From Rhodanobacteraceae bacterium (GTDB lineage Bacteria; Pseudomonadota; Gammaproteobacteria; Xanthomonadales; Rhodanobacteraceae), in contig CP126531.1 in the NCBI GenBank assembly GCA_030167125.1, positions 434,001 to 498,000 of the forward strand: DNA of 64,000 nt, in the 5' to 3' direction. The position numbers and the translations under genes were made by a program. Every line of letters starts with the position of its first letter. Position 1 is the stretch's first letter. The notes under the pieces are model-generated. The model searched no databases. It had not been told where the DNA came from and saw only the letters and a program-made list of their open reading frames with translations. Below, piece by piece: positions 37,564-46,781 of the stretch.

Positions 37564-38196
37564 TCATGCCGTCTTGTGTTTGTAGGCGCAGAGATCGCGG
37601 ATCGGGCATTCGGGACATTTCGGTTTGCGCGCGACGCAAATATAACGGCCGTGCAGGATCAACCAGTGGTGCGCGCCGAGCTTGAATTCGTCCGGCACCA
37701 CTTTCGCCAGCTTGTCTTCGACGGCGCGCACGGTCTTGCCGGGCGCGAGGCCGGTGCGGTTGCAGACGCGGAAGATGTGCGTGTCCACCGCGATCGTCGG
37801 CGCGCCGAACACGGTGTTGAGGATCACGTTGGCGGTCTTGCGGCCGACGCCGGGCAACGCTTCCAGTTCCTCGCGCGTGCGCGGCACCTCGCCGCCGTGG
37901 CGCTCGATCAACAGCGCGCAGGTCGCGATGATGTTCTTGGCTTTGGCGTTGTAGAGACCGATGGTCGAAATGTATTTCTTGAGGCCGTCCTCGCCGAGTG
38001 CGAGGATTTTTTTTGGCGTGTTGGCGACCGGGAACAGGCGCTTGGTGGCCTTGTTGACGCCGGCGTCGGTGGCCTGCGCCGACAGGATCACCGCGACCAG
38101 CAATTCGAAGGGCGTGCGGTACTCGAGTTCGGTGGTCGGATCCGGATCGAGCTCGCGCAGGCGGCGGAACAGTTCAAGGATATCTGTGCGTTTCAT
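37564..38196 (-). CDS. nth: Endonuclease III
   Basis: A 210-residue base-excision-repair glycosylase/AP lyase for oxidised pyrimidines. The helix-hairpin-helix LPGVGRKTANVIL is followed by the catalytic aspartate region AVDTHIFRV, and four cysteines at the C-terminus (C-x6-C-x2-C-x5-C in CVARKPKCPECPIRDLC) bind a [4Fe-4S] cluster. ATG 38196 starts the family-length protein; the frame upstream runs through repeat copy A. It follows rnfB-like genes, echoing the classic rnf-nth operon. Confidence 0.96.
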   Translation of the reverse strand: MKRTDILELFRRLRELDPDPTTELEYRTPFELLVAVILSAQATDAGVNKATKRLFPVANTPKKILALGEDGLKKYISTIGLYNAKAKNIIATCALLIERHGGEVPRTREELEALPGVGRKTANVILNTVFGAPTIAVDTHIFRVCNRTGLAPGKTVRAVEDKLAKVVPDEFKLGAHHWLILHGRYICVARKPKCPECPIRDLCAYKHKTA

Positions 38197-38202
38197 GCGC
38201 AG

Positions 38203-38310
38203 CGGCTGTTGTGAAAAGTCAGGCCAGGGATGGCCGAGTTGGCGTTCAAGAATTTTTGCCGTCTGGGATTGGCGGAGAGTTCGTGATGCGGCGATCAGGG
38301 ACGATCGCAC
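38203..38310 (+). repeat. Dispersed repeat, copy A
   Basis: About 108 bp between nth and the ferredoxin gene. The 5' block GGCTGTTGTGAAAAGTCAGG leads into hairpin 38222-38235 (GGCCA-GGGA-TGGCC). The 3' block ends with hairpin 38291-38308 (GCGATC-AGGGAC-GATCGC). The element runs on the plus strand, antisense to both neighbouring genes. Its last 65 bases form the 3' coding end of the ferredoxin gene. Confidence 0.8.
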
Positions 38311-38725
38311 GAACTTTGGCGCGCCCGCGCGCGATCGCCGCCAGCACCTCGGCGTGGCTGATCGTCTGCGCGGGAAGCGCGGCGGGCGAAGGAACTTCGC
38401 GCCGCCGCTCGGCACGTTCGGCGCGCTCGCGCGCGAGCCGCGCGTTGCGGGCCAGGTAGCGCGTGCGCGCCTGCTCGGCGCGCGCGCGTTCGCGCAGTTC
38501 GGCCTTGCCCCAATGGAACCAGTCGAGCAGCGGAATGTGCGAAGGACAGATCTCCACGCAGCGGTTGCATTCGCTGCAAGCGTCCAGCCGCGCGACGCGC
38601 GCCGCGGCGAAGTCATCCTGCACCAGCGCGAAGAACAGCGCTTCCGGATTCAGCGCTTCCGGACACGCGCGCACGCAGTTGCCGCAGTGGATGCAGGATT
38701 GCTGGCTGGACGTTTCAGTGGACAT
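38246..38725 (-). CDS. Two-[4Fe-4S] ferredoxin like the RnfC C-terminal domain
   Basis: A 159-residue iron-sulfur protein. CIHCGNCVRACPEALNPEALF and CSECNRCVEICPSHIPLLDWF closely follow the cysteine spacing of the RnfC C-terminal ferredoxin domain, but the NADH/FMN-binding body of RnfC is absent. A basic, alanine-rich helix (residues about 75-115) follows. About the last 22 residues (ending IPDGKNS) are encoded by the dispersed repeat, so the natural C-terminus may have been replaced. It overlaps the metallophosphoesterase gene by 11 bp. It probably transfers electrons to or from RnfB. Confidence 0.78.
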   Translation of the reverse strand: MSTETSSQQSCIHCGNCVRACPEALNPEALFFALVQDDFAAARVARLDACSECNRCVEICPSHIPLLDWFHWGKAELRERARAEQARTRYLARNARLARERAERAERRREVPSPAALPAQTISHAEVLAAIARGRAKVRAIVPDRRITNSPPIPDGKNS

Positions 38726-39743
38726 GCCGGCGCAATTCCAGCACGTCGATGGTGGGCGGGCAATCGAAGCGCAGCGGCACGCCGGTCATGCCGATGCCCG
38801 GCGTCACGAACAGCTTGCCGGTCGGCGTGTCGTAAAGGCCGTTCACGTATTTCTCGTCGCGGATCAGCATGAACATCTCGTCGGTGAGCCAGGGGATGTA
38901 GACCTGCCCGCCGTGGGTGTGGCCCGCCATCGCCAGCGCGAAATCCACGCCGCGCAGCGCGCGCAGGCTGTGCGGCTGGTGCATCAGGATCAACAAGGGT
39001 TTGTCGTGCGGCAACGCTTTCAGGAACGCCGTGTCGTCGCGCCCGCTCCACCAGTCGTACAGGCCGGCCAGCCGGAACGCCGGGAAATCCACCACGCGAT
39101 GTTCGATGAACTGCACGTTCGGTGCCGCCATCGCACGGATAATCTTGTTTGCCAGCGGCGGCCCCGGCAGCTGCACGTCGTGGTTGCCAAGCACCACGTA
39201 GACCGGATGGTCGATGTGCCGCAGCGGCGCCAGCGCGGCAGCAACGTCGTAGCGCGGATCGTAGGTGAGGTCGCCCGCGATCAGCACCATGTCGACGTGC
39301 AGCGCGTTCAACTTGTCGACCATTTGCGCCAGCTTGGCGGTGCGCGTGAAGATGCCGACGTGCATGTCGGCGACCAGCGCGATGTTCAGGTCGATCGGCG
39401 CCGGGATCACCGTGCGGCGCACCACCATCCGGTTCGGCGCCACGAAGCGCGCCCAGCACAATACCGCGCAGATGACGACCAGCACGATGGCACCGGCCGC
39501 GCGCGCGCGGCGGTGTTCGCGCCAACGCAGCCACGCCTTGAAGCCCGATTGCACGAGCAGCGGCCACAGCAGCCACGAACCGTGCAGCAGGACGAGTTGC
39601 AGGAACGCCTTGAAGCGCTGCTGCGGCTCGATGTCGAACGCCGGATATTCCCACGCCGGCCAGACGAGGCAGAACACCACGATCGCGGCCAGCCACGCTC
39701 CACGCCACAGCCAACGCCGCCGCGTTGCGCTCAAGGCGGGCAT
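38715..39743 (-). CDS. Membrane-anchored metallophosphoesterase
   Basis: A 342-residue protein with two or three N-terminal membrane helices (residues about 11-100) followed by a calcineurin-like phosphoesterase domain: [29 protein letters not shown] and AGHTHGGQ supply the two-metal site. This is the YaeI/YkuE-like architecture, some members of which hydrolyse phospholipids or UDP-diacylglucosamine. Here it lies between rnfB and the RnfC-like ferredoxin with 13-bp and 11-bp overlaps, an unusual place for it. Confidence 0.83.
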   Translation of the reverse strand: MPALSATRRRWLWRGAWLAAIVVFCLVWPAWEYPAFDIEPQQRFKAFLQLVLLHGSWLLWPLLVQSGFKAWLRWREHRRARAAGAIVLVVICAVLCWARFVAPNRMVVRRTVIPAPIDLNIALVADMHVGIFTRTAKLAQMVDKLNALHVDMVLIAGDLTYDPRYDVAAALAPLRHIDHPVYVVLGNHDVQLPGPPLANKIIRAMAAPNVQFIEHRVVDFPAFRLAGLYDWWSGRDDTAFLKALPHDKPLLILMHQPHSLRALRGVDFALAMAGHTHGGQVYIPWLTDEMFMLIRDEKYVNGLYDTPTGKLFVTPGIGMTGVPLRFDCPPTIDVLELRRHVH

Positions 39744-40216
39744 GGCAGCACCGGGCGCGGCAGCCGCCCGGGCACGCCGCGCGCCGGAACCATCGCGATG
39801 CAATCGACCGGGCAGGGCGGGATGCAGAGTTCGCAGCCGGTGCAGAGACTGGCCACCACCGTGTGCATCAACTTGCTGGCGCCGACGATGGCGTCGACGG
39901 GGCACGCCTGGATGCATTTGGTGCAGCCGACGCACACGTCCTCGTCGATGATGGCGACGCGTTGCGGCGTCTCGACGCCGCATTCCGGATCGAGCGGCAG
40001 CACCGGCAGGCCGGTGATCCGCGCCAGCGCGCGCACGCCTTCCATGCCGCCCGGCGGACAACGATTGATCGCCGCCTCGCCGCGTGCGATCGCTTCGGCG
40101 TAGGGCCGGCAAGCGGGGTAGCCGCAGCGCGTGCACTGGGTTTGCGGCAACGCGGCGTCGATGCGGTCGATCCGCGCATCGAGCATCTCGTCCGTTGGCG
40201 AAATCTCCACGTCCAT
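39731..40216 (-). CDS. rnfB: RnfB-like electron-transport ferredoxin
   Basis: A 161-residue iron-sulfur protein. An N-terminal four-cysteine domain ([17 protein letters not shown], then INRCPPGG) is the RnfB Fe-S domain, and [17 protein letters not shown] and [16 protein letters not shown] form a two-[4Fe-4S] ferredoxin. The hydrophobic N-terminal anchor of classical RnfB is missing, as is common in Xanthomonadales. ATG 40216 is chosen; ATG 40246 adds ten hydrophilic residues. rnfA, C body, D, G and E are not in the window. Confidence 0.88.
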   Translation of the reverse strand: MDVEISPTDEMLDARIDRIDAALPQTQCTRCGYPACRPYAEAIARGEAAINRCPPGGMEGVRALARITGLPVLPLDPECGVETPQRVAIIDEDVCVGCTKCIQACPVDAIVGASKLMHTVVASLCTGCELCIPPCPVDCIAMVPARGVPGRLPRPVLPCPP

Positions 40217-40307
40217 CCCGGCATTGTAGTCGTCGCGTCCGTGCATGCCCCGTGCAAGCGGCGCTATGCTCGCGCCGATACGGTCATCGACCGCAACGGA
40301 ATCGCCC

Positions 40308-41573
40308 ATGTCCGCACTCGCCGCGCTGCGCGCACTCGACACCACCCAGCGGCACACCGTGGCGGCCACCTTCCTCGGCTGGACCCTGGACGCGTTCGAT
40401 TATTTCCTGCTGGTGATGATGATGCCGGCGGTGGCGAAGGCGTTCGGCGTCGACGTGCCGGACGTTGCCTTCGCGCTGCTGCTGACGCTGGCGTTCCGGC
40501 CACTGGGTGCGTTGATCTTCGGGCGGCTGGCCGACCGCTACGGGCGCCGGCGCATCCTGATGATCGACGTCACGCTGTACTCGGTGCTGGGTCTGGCCTG
40601 CGCGTTTGCGCCGTCGCTGCTTGCGCTGTTGATCCTGCGGTCGCTGTTCGGCATCGCGATGGGCGGCGAGTGGGGCACCGGTGCGTCGTTGGCGATGGAA
40701 TCGATCCCGGCGAAATCGCGCGGCATCGTGTCGGGAATTTTGCAGAGCGGCTATCCGTGCGGCTATCTGCTGTGCGCGATCGCGTACGGCTTGTTGTTCA
40801 ACTCGATCGGCTGGCGCGGCATGTTCGCGCTCGGCATCCTGCCCGCGTTGCTGGTGCTGTACCTGCGCCGCAGCGTGCCGGAGTCGCCGGTGTTCGAGCA
40901 GCGCACGCAAGCCGGCGTGCGCCGCGGCGTCAGGGAGACGATGCGGGGGCGCTGGAAGCTGCTGGCCTACATGATCGTGACGATGGCGGTGTTCAACGCC
41001 TTCAGCCACGGCTCGCAGGACGTATATCCGACGTTCCTGAAACTGCAGATGCATTTCGGCACCCACATCACCAGCTTGCTGACGATCATCCTGAACCTCG
41101 GTGCGCTGGTCGGCGGGCTGGTGTTCGGTCACTGGTCGGAAAAAATCGGCCGCCGCCGCGCGATGGCGATCGCCTGCGTGCTGGCGCTGCCCGCGGTTCC
41201 GTTGTGGAGTTACGGCGGCTCGGTGCTGCTGCTCGCGATCGGCGCGTTCTGGATCCAGATCGCGGTGCAGGGCGCGTGGGGCGTGGTGCCGGGCTACTTG
41301 AACGAACTTTCGCCGGACGACGTGCGCGGGACGCTGCCCGGATTCGCTTACCAACTCGGCAACCTGCTGGTGTCGTGGACCGCGTTCGCGATGACCTGGG
41401 TGGCGCACGCCAATGACGGCAACTACGCGATCGTGCAGTCGGTGTGGATCGGCGTCGTCGCGATCCTGCTGGCGCTGCTGACCTGGTTCGGGCCGGAAGC
41501 GCACGGCGCGAAGTTCGGCGTGACGCGGGAAACCGGCGACGCTACCATGCGCGGTTCGCCGGTTCCCGAGTGA
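40308..41573 (+). CDS. MFS transporter, metabolite:H+ symporter type
   Basis: A 421-residue inner-membrane permease with twelve predicted helices. [14 protein letters not shown] between helices 2 and 3 and the [14 protein letters not shown] repeat in the second half are the MFS signatures; [24 protein letters not shown] is typical of the sialate/lactate/dicarboxylate (MHS, JEN-like) group. It probably imports an organic acid with protons. Transcribed divergently from rnfB (91 bp between starts), 7 bp before slyD. Confidence 0.85.
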   Translation: MSALAALRALDTTQRHTVAATFLGWTLDAFDYFLLVMMMPAVAKAFGVDVPDVAFALLLTLAFRPLGALIFGRLADRYGRRRILMIDVTLYSVLGLACAFAPSLLALLILRSLFGIAMGGEWGTGASLAMESIPAKSRGIVSGILQSGYPCGYLLCAIAYGLLFNSIGWRGMFALGILPALLVLYLRRSVPESPVFEQRTQAGVRRGVRETMRGRWKLLAYMIVTMAVFNAFSHGSQDVYPTFLKLQMHFGTHITSLLTIILNLGALVGGLVFGHWSEKIGRRRAMAIACVLALPAVPLWSYGGSVLLLAIGAFWIQIAVQGAWGVVPGYLNELSPDDVRGTLPGFAYQLGNLLVSWTAFAMTWVAHANDGNYAIVQSVWIGVVAILLALLTWFGPEAHGAKFGVTRETGDATMRGSPVPE

Positions 41574-41580
41574 CGTCTCC

Positions 41581-42081
41581 ATGCGTGCCGAAAAAGATTC
41601 CGTGGTCAGCTTTCACTACGTCGTGCGCGACGCCGCCGACGCCGCGGCCGAACCGTACGACGATTCGCGCAAGCGCGGCGAGCCGTTGCTGGCGCTGCTG
41701 GGCCACGGGCAGTTGGTGCCCGGCGTCGAAAAGGCGCTGACCGGCCGCGAAGCCGGCGAGAAATTCGAAATCGACATCGCGCCGGAAGACGGCTACGGCG
41801 AGCGCCAGGAAGGCCTGCTGCAGCGCGTGCCGAAAAAATATTTCCAGAATGCCGGGAAACTCAAGCCCGGCATGACCACCGTGCTGCAGACCCGCGAGGG
41901 CGGCCGGCGCATGGTCACCATCCACAAGGTCGGCATGAGTTCGATCGACGTCGACCACAACCATCCGCTGGCCGGCAAGACCCTGCACTTCGACATCGAG
42001 ATCGTCGACGTGCGCGCCGCCGCGCCCGAGGAAATCGCGCACGGCCACGCGCATGCAGGCGACGGCCACGCGCACGGTTGA
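41581..42081 (+). CDS. slyD: FKBP-type peptidyl-prolyl isomerase SlyD
   Basis: A 166-residue cytoplasmic prolyl isomerase and chaperone. VSFHYVVRDA, LGHGQLVPGVEKALTGREAGE and the IF (insert-in-flap) region are as in SlyD; the C-terminal HGHAHAGDGHAHG is a histidine-rich metal-binding tail used for nickel handling in relatives. It starts 7 bp after the MFS gene and ends before dispersed repeat copy B. Confidence 0.93.
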   Translation: MRAEKDSVVSFHYVVRDAADAAAEPYDDSRKRGEPLLALLGHGQLVPGVEKALTGREAGEKFEIDIAPEDGYGERQEGLLQRVPKKYFQNAGKLKPGMTTVLQTREGGRRMVTIHKVGMSSIDVDHNHPLAGKTLHFDIEIVDVRAAAPEEIAHGHAHAGDGHAHG

Positions 42082-42108
42082 AACGTGTTGTCCGGCGCTT
42101 CACTCGAA

Positions 42109-42216
42109 GCGGCGGTGGTGAAAAGTCAGGCCATGGATGGCCGAGGCAGTCTCGATCGCCAAAGCGGTCCTGTTGATCGTGCGCAACGACGATGCGGCGA
42201 CCAGGGGGCGATCGGT
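42109..42216 (+). repeat. Dispersed repeat, copy B
   Basis: About 108 bp in the gap between convergent slyD and DoxX genes. It has the GGTGGTGAAAAGTCAGG 5' block, hairpin 42129-42142 (GGCCA-TGGA-TGGCC) and a degenerate 3' block (GCGACCAGGGGGCGATCGG) whose stem is partly lost. In sense it forms the slyD 3' untranslated region. Confidence 0.78.
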
Positions 42217-42614
42217 TAAAAAAATATCTTCTGCTTGCGCCGCCTGCGCCACCCGTCCAGCGACAGCAGGCCCGCGCCGTGCACGGCCAGCACCAGGAAG
42301 CCGCCGGCGATCGCGAGGTTCTTCATGAAATTGATCCACTGCTCGTGATCGGCAAGGTGATTGTGGAAGATCACCGCCGTGAGGATCGAATAGAAGAACA
42401 GGCCCACCGCGGCCCAGCGCGTCAGCAGTCCGGCCAGGATGGCGAGGCCGCCGCCCAGTTCGACGAAGATCACCAGCGGCAGCAGGCCGGGCGGCAGGCC
42501 CTGCGCCACCAGCACCTTGGCGGTGGCGGCGTACGCGGTGACTTTCCCAATGCCCGACAGGATGAAGATCAGCGAAAGTCCGAGGCGTCCGACCAGCAAG
42601 GTGAAGTTCTGCAT
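42216..42614 (-). CDS. DoxX-family membrane protein
   Basis: A 132-residue four-helix inner-membrane protein (LLVGRLGLSLIFILSGIGKV, then PLVIFVELGGGLAILAGLLTRWAAVG and NFMKNLAIAGGFLVLAVHGAG) of the DoxX/YphA family, linked to redox and thiol stress in other bacteria. ATG 42614 is chosen; ATG 42626 adds four residues. Its stop TAA lies at the edge of repeat copy B. Confidence 0.88.
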   Translation of the reverse strand: MQNFTLLVGRLGLSLIFILSGIGKVTAYAATAKVLVAQGLPPGLLPLVIFVELGGGLAILAGLLTRWAAVGLFFYSILTAVIFHNHLADHEQWINFMKNLAIAGGFLVLAVHGAGLLSLDGWRRRRKQKIFF

Positions 42615-42676
42615 CGTGGGTTCCATGGAAAGCGGGCCGCGCGCGCGGCGAGCGGCATGGGGCGCATCCAGCGCAG

Positions 42677-43198
42677 TCAGTCCGCGGCCAGCGCGGCGCG
42701 CACGCGCGGCGTGAGCACGCGCTTGGCGAACAGGAAATGCTCGCGCCAATAATAACCGTCGAGGTGATCCAGCCGTACCGTGCCGCCCTTGTCGGGCGCG
42801 TTGACGAAACGGCCTTTGCCGACATAGATGCCGACATGGTTGACGTGACGGCCGCCGAAGAACAACAGATCGCCGGCTTGCAGGTCGCCGCGCGGGATTT
42901 CCGGCGCATCCAGTGCGGCGATCCCGCGCGAGGTGCGCGGCAGTTGCAGGCCGGCCTCGCTGCGGAACACGTAATCGACGAGGCCCGAGCAATCGAAACC
43001 CGATTCCGGCGTGTTGCCGCCCCAGCGATACGGCGTGCCGACCAGGCCGATCGCGCGGATCAGCACGTTGTTGGCAAGCGCCGGGGGCGGCGCAGGGACG
43101 ACGCTGGGGGTGCGGACCGGCGCGAAGCTGGAGCAGGCCGCGAGCAGCAGGAGCGAGGCTGCGGCGAACAGGCGGACGATGTGCCGGCCGGCATTCAA
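42677..43198 (-). CDS. NlpC/P60 peptidoglycan endopeptidase lipoprotein
   Basis: A 173-residue outer-membrane or periplasmic lipoprotein: the lipobox LLAAC gives C22. The NlpC/P60 domain (residues about 45-160) has GTPYRWGGNTPESGFDCSGL with catalytic C70 and the histidine H121 in HVNHVGIYVG. It cleaves peptide cross-links in peptidoglycan (Spr/MepS-like). DoxX lies 62 bp further on the same strand. Confidence 0.92.
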   Translation of the reverse strand: MNAGRHIVRLFAAASLLLLAACSSFAPVRTPSVVPAPPPALANNVLIRAIGLVGTPYRWGGNTPESGFDCSGLVDYVFRSEAGLQLPRTSRGIAALDAPEIPRGDLQAGDLLFFGGRHVNHVGIYVGKGRFVNAPDKGGTVRLDHLDGYYWREHFLFAKRVLTPRVRAALAAD

Positions 43199-43338
43199 CC
43201 CGGCGAAGTCCGCTGCGTGGACGCGCGCAGCGCGGCGTCCGGGAAGGCGTTCTGGCGACTCGATGTCATCGTCTCGGCGGCGCGGCCCAAGGCCGCCACG
43301 ACGTTAACCGATGGCGATGCCTGCGTCCAGCGAACGGA

Positions 43339-43629
43339 TCAGCAGGCGACGCGCTGATCCGAGCGCCGCGATTCGGCCTGGATGGTGGCTTCCAGCGCCT
43401 GCTCGAACTGGATGGTGCGCTGGCGCGCGGCTTCGGCGATGGCCACGGGCACGGACTGTTCGCTGATGCAACGCGCGAGGATCGCACGATGGTAGGCGTT
43501 GAAGTCGGGATCGCGGCTGGCTTCGTCCAGCGCGGCGAGCAGCGTCGCGAGCCAGCCCGCGCCCGGGGCGCGCAGCATCAGCAGGACTTCGGGCACGCTG
43601 CAGAAATCGGTATCGGTGTTGGCATTCAT
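43339..43629 (-). CDS. Small hypothetical protein
   Basis: A 96-residue, mostly helical acidic protein (MNANTDTDFCSVPEVLLML, later LAALDEASRDPDFNAYHRAIL and ISEQSVPVAIAEAARQR). AAGGGGAA just upstream supports ATG 43629. I see no known domain, signal peptide or membrane helix. It is divergent from the DadA-like gene with 181 bp between starts. Confidence 0.55.
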   Translation of the reverse strand: MNANTDTDFCSVPEVLLMLRAPGAGWLATLLAALDEASRDPDFNAYHRAILARCISEQSVPVAIAEAARQRTIQFEQALEATIQAESRRSDQRVAC

Positions 43630-43810
43630 GTGGATTCCCCTTGTGCAGGAAGGTCCCTGCAGGAATGATGCCAAGCGTGGCGGAATGCCGGAAAACAGGC
43701 TCCCCGGGGACTTGGGTTTGCGGAGTCGCCGCAACCACCTGGGTTGGGCACGGGATTCGAGAACTGCCGCACCGTTTGGCGCCGGCTGCCCCGACGTTAC
43801 AATCTCGTGG

Positions 43811-45067
43811 ATGAGTGAAGCACGCAGTGACGTTCTGATCCTGGGCGGCGGCGTGATCGGCCTGTCCTGTGCGCTGGCGCTGTTGCATCGCGGCGCTTCG
43901 GTGCGGGTGCTGGATCGGGGCGAGCCCGGCTCCGGCGCGTCGCACGGCAATTGCGGCACCCTGACGCCCAGCCATGCGATTCCCCTGACCGTACCCGCGA
44001 TGCCGTGGCGCGCGCTGCACTGGATGCTGCGCCGCGACGCGCCGCTGTACGTCAACCCGCGGCCAGACTGGGAACGCTGGCGCTGGTTGCTGGGCTTCGC
44101 GCGCCGCTGCAACCAGGCGTTCGCCGAGCGCGCCGCGATCGCCCGCGCCGCGATCCTGCAGCGCTCCTGGACCCTGTTGCCGCGCGTGCTGGTCGACGAA
44201 GGCATCGAATGCGAATACGCGCCTGCGGGCAGCCTGATCGTCTACCGCGATGCGCGCGCACTGGCGCACGACCGCGCCGGGATCGACTGGCTGCGTCGGC
44301 TCGGCATCGGCGCGACATTGCTGCGCGGCGATGAAGTCGAAGCGGCGGAACCGGCGCTGCTGCCGGGCGTCGCCGGCGGCATCCTGCACGCCGACGATGC
44401 GCAGCTGCGTCCCGACCGGCTGGTGGATGGACTGGCACGGCGGGTGCGCGAGTGCGGCGGCGTGATCGAAACCGGCATGGCGATCGAAGACTTCGGCTGC
44501 GCGGGCGAACGCATCGAAACCGTGCACACGTCGCGCGGCGCGTTTTCCGGCGATCGCGTCGTGATGGCGCTGGGCGCGTGGACGCCGCAGCTTGCGGCGA
44601 GGCTCGGCCTCAAGGTGCCGATTCAGCCGGGCAAGGGGTATTCGATCACGATGTCGCAGCCCGATCCGTGTCCGCGCCGCGCGCTGGTGTTGCACGAACC
44701 CAGCGTCTGCGTGACTGCGTGGGGATCGGGTTACCGGCTCGGCAGCACGATGGAGTTTTCCGGCTACGACGAAACCCTCAATCGCACGCGGCTGGATGCA
44801 TTGAAACGTGGCGCCGCGGCGTTCCTGCGCGCGCCGCTGGGCGATGATGTGCGCGAAGAATGGTGGGGCTGGCGGCCGATGTGCGTGGACGAGGTTCCGC
44901 TGATCGGTCCGGTCAAGCGCTGGAACAACCTGATGCTCGCCACCGGCCACGGCATGCTGGGCGTCAGCATGAGCGCGGCCACCGCGGAACTCGTCGCTTC
45001 ACTGATCGCCGGCGAAAAACCGGTGCTGGATCCGGCGCCGTATGCACCGACGCGCTTCGGGTTGTAG
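43811..45067 (+). CDS. DadA-like FAD-dependent D-amino-acid dehydrogenase/oxidoreductase
   Basis: A 418-residue flavoprotein. The FAD-binding motif is ILGGGVIGLSCALALLHRGASVRVLD (residues about 9-34, with SGASHGNCGTL after it), and C-terminal LATGHGMLGVSMSAATAEL closes the FAD site; this is the DadA/DAO family, which oxidises D-amino acids to keto acids. The nearby alr gene could supply D-alanine, consistent with alanine catabolism as in dad loci, but the two are separated by dnaB. Confidence 0.82.
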   Translation: MSEARSDVLILGGGVIGLSCALALLHRGASVRVLDRGEPGSGASHGNCGTLTPSHAIPLTVPAMPWRALHWMLRRDAPLYVNPRPDWERWRWLLGFARRCNQAFAERAAIARAAILQRSWTLLPRVLVDEGIECEYAPAGSLIVYRDARALAHDRAGIDWLRRLGIGATLLRGDEVEAAEPALLPGVAGGILHADDAQLRPDRLVDGLARRVRECGGVIETGMAIEDFGCAGERIETVHTSRGAFSGDRVVMALGAWTPQLAARLGLKVPIQPGKGYSITMSQPDPCPRRALVLHEPSVCVTAWGSGYRLGSTMEFSGYDETLNRTRLDALKRGAAAFLRAPLGDDVREEWWGWRPMCVDEVPLIGPVKRWNNLMLATGHGMLGVSMSAATAELVASLIAGEKPVLDPAPYAPTRFGL

Positions 45068-45181
45068 TTTTTTCTGCCATCAACTCCGTGCACAAGATTT
45101 CCACAGACTTGTTGTCTTAAGCATTGAGACCTGCGCGCGTATGATCGCCGGCATGTCGAAGCCGCTGACCGTCCTGCGCCG

Positions 45182-46576
45182 ATGAGCGCCGTTTTTCCGG
45201 AACCGAAATCCGGTCCGCCGCGCGTCGACGTCCTGCGCGTGCCGCCGCATTCCATCGAAGCCGAGCAGTCGGTGCTGGGCGGCTTGATGCTGGTGGGCGA
45301 GGCCTGGGACCAGGTCGCCGACCGCATTACCGAGGAAGATTTCTACCGCCGCGAACACCGGTTGATCTTCCGCGCGATAGGCGAACTCGCGATGGCGGGC
45401 AAGCCGTGTGATGCGGTGACGCTGGGCGAGTGGTTCGAGCGGCATGGCGAAACCGCCAACATCGGCGGCGTCGCATATCTCGCCGAGCTCGCCAACAACA
45501 CGCCCAGCGCGGCCAACATCGCCGCCTACGCCGACATCGTCCGCGACAAGGCGGTGCTGCGAAAGCTCATCGAAGCCGGGACGCAAATTGCCGGCGACGG
45601 GTTCAACCCCGAAGGCCGCAACACGCCGGAAATCCTGGAAGCCGCCGAGCAGCGCGTGTTCAAGATCGCCGAAGCGGGCGCGCGCGGGCGCAAGCAGGTG
45701 ATCCCGGTGCGCCAGTCGGTCAAGGAGGCCGTGGAATTGCTGGCGCAGCGCTACGCCAATCGCGGGCAATTGAATGGCCTCACCACCGGCTTCAAGGATC
45801 TTGATGACCTGACGTCGGGCATGCAGCGCCAGGATCTCGTGATCGTCGCGGGCCGCCCGTCGATGGGCAAGACCGCGTTCGCGCTCAACATCGCTGAGGC
45901 CGTGGCGATGCGCGCCAAGCAGCCGGTGCTGATCTTCTCGATGGAAATGTCGGCGTCGCAACTGGCGTTTCGCCTGATCTCCTCGCTGGGCCGGATCAAC
46001 CAGAAGGATCTGCGTTCGGGCGAACTCGCCGAAGAGGAATGGCCGCGCGTCAGCCAGGCCGCATCGCTGTTGTCGGAATCGAAGATCTTCATCGACGATA
46101 CGCCCGCGCTGTCGCCCGGCGAATTGCGCTCGCGCGCGCGCCGCATGATGCGCGAGCACGGATTGGGCCTCGTGGTGATCGACTATTTGCAGTTGATGCA
46201 GGTGCCGGGCAACACCGAAAACCGCGCGACGGAGATCTCGGAAATCTCGCGCAACCTGAAAGCCATGGCCAAGGAACTGGACGTGCCTGTGATCGCGCTG
46301 TCGCAGTTGAACCGCGCGCTGGAACAGCGCAACGACAAGCGCCCGGTGATGAGCGACCTGCGCGAATCGGGCGCGATCGAGCAGGACGCAGACCTGATCC
46401 TGTTCATCTACCGCGACGAAGTCTACAACAAGGAATCCAACCACAAGGGCATCGCCGAAATCATCATCGGCAAGCAGCGCAACGGCCCCATCGACACCGT
46501 CAAGCTGACCTTCCTCGGCCAGTACACCAAGTTCGAGAATTACGCGCCCGAGGCGTATGTGGGGAGCATGGAGTGA
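45182..46576 (+). CDS. dnaB: Replicative DNA helicase DnaB
   Basis: A 464-residue hexameric helicase of the replication fork. The N-terminal domain (VPPHSIEAEQSVLGGLM, then YADIVRDKAVLRKLIE) is followed by the RecA-like motor with Walker A GRPSMGKTAF near residue 224, Walker B LVVIDYLQLM and the arginine-finger/DnaB motif SQLNRALEQRNDKRPVMSDLRESGAIEQDAD. ATG 45182 is the family start; TATGAT at 45140-45145 is a possible -10 box without a good -35. No intein is seen. Confidence 0.97.
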   Translation: MSAVFPEPKSGPPRVDVLRVPPHSIEAEQSVLGGLMLVGEAWDQVADRITEEDFYRREHRLIFRAIGELAMAGKPCDAVTLGEWFERHGETANIGGVAYLAELANNTPSAANIAAYADIVRDKAVLRKLIEAGTQIAGDGFNPEGRNTPEILEAAEQRVFKIAEAGARGRKQVIPVRQSVKEAVELLAQRYANRGQLNGLTTGFKDLDDLTSGMQRQDLVIVAGRPSMGKTAFALNIAEAVAMRAKQPVLIFSMEMSASQLAFRLISSLGRINQKDLRSGELAEEEWPRVSQAASLLSESKIFIDDTPALSPGELRSRARRMMREHGLGLVVIDYLQLMQVPGNTENRATEISEISRNLKAMAKELDVPVIALSQLNRALEQRNDKRPVMSDLRESGAIEQDADLILFIYRDEVYNKESNHKGIAEIIIGKQRNGPIDTVKLTFLGQYTKFENYAPEAYVGSME

Positions 46577-46622
46577 ACGCGGCCCAAGGCGTTGGGCGTG
46601 GCGGCCGGCATCCGTGCGTTCA

Positions 46623-46675
46623 CCCCCTTCCGCAGGAAGGGGGTCGATGCAGACCGCTGGATGCAGTCTGCATCG
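46623..46675 (+). repeat. Two adjacent perfect hairpins upstream of alr
   Basis: 46623-46643 is a 9-bp perfect stem with a 3-base loop (CCCCCTTCC, GGAAGGGGG). 46645-46675 is a 10-bp perfect stem (CGATGCAGAC, GTCTGCATCG) with an 11-base loop. A third lies at 46749-46766 (CCCTTCGC, GCGAAGGG). Together they fill most of the 205-bp dnaB-alr gap and resemble dispersed Xanthomonadales repeats rather than a T-tailed terminator. Confidence 0.6.
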
Positions 46676-46781
46676 GGGGGACGCCGCGGCGCATCCATGC
46701 ACAAGCCATCCCCCTCGTCGCTCTACGCGCGCGTTCGCTATCGCTCCGCCCTTCGCAAGCGAAGGGGGAAGCAAAGCACGC

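Noticed and set aside
45068..45181. Possible replication origin near dnaB
   Set aside because: No cluster of DnaA boxes (TTATCCACA) and no AT-rich unwinding region; dnaB is often far from the origin.
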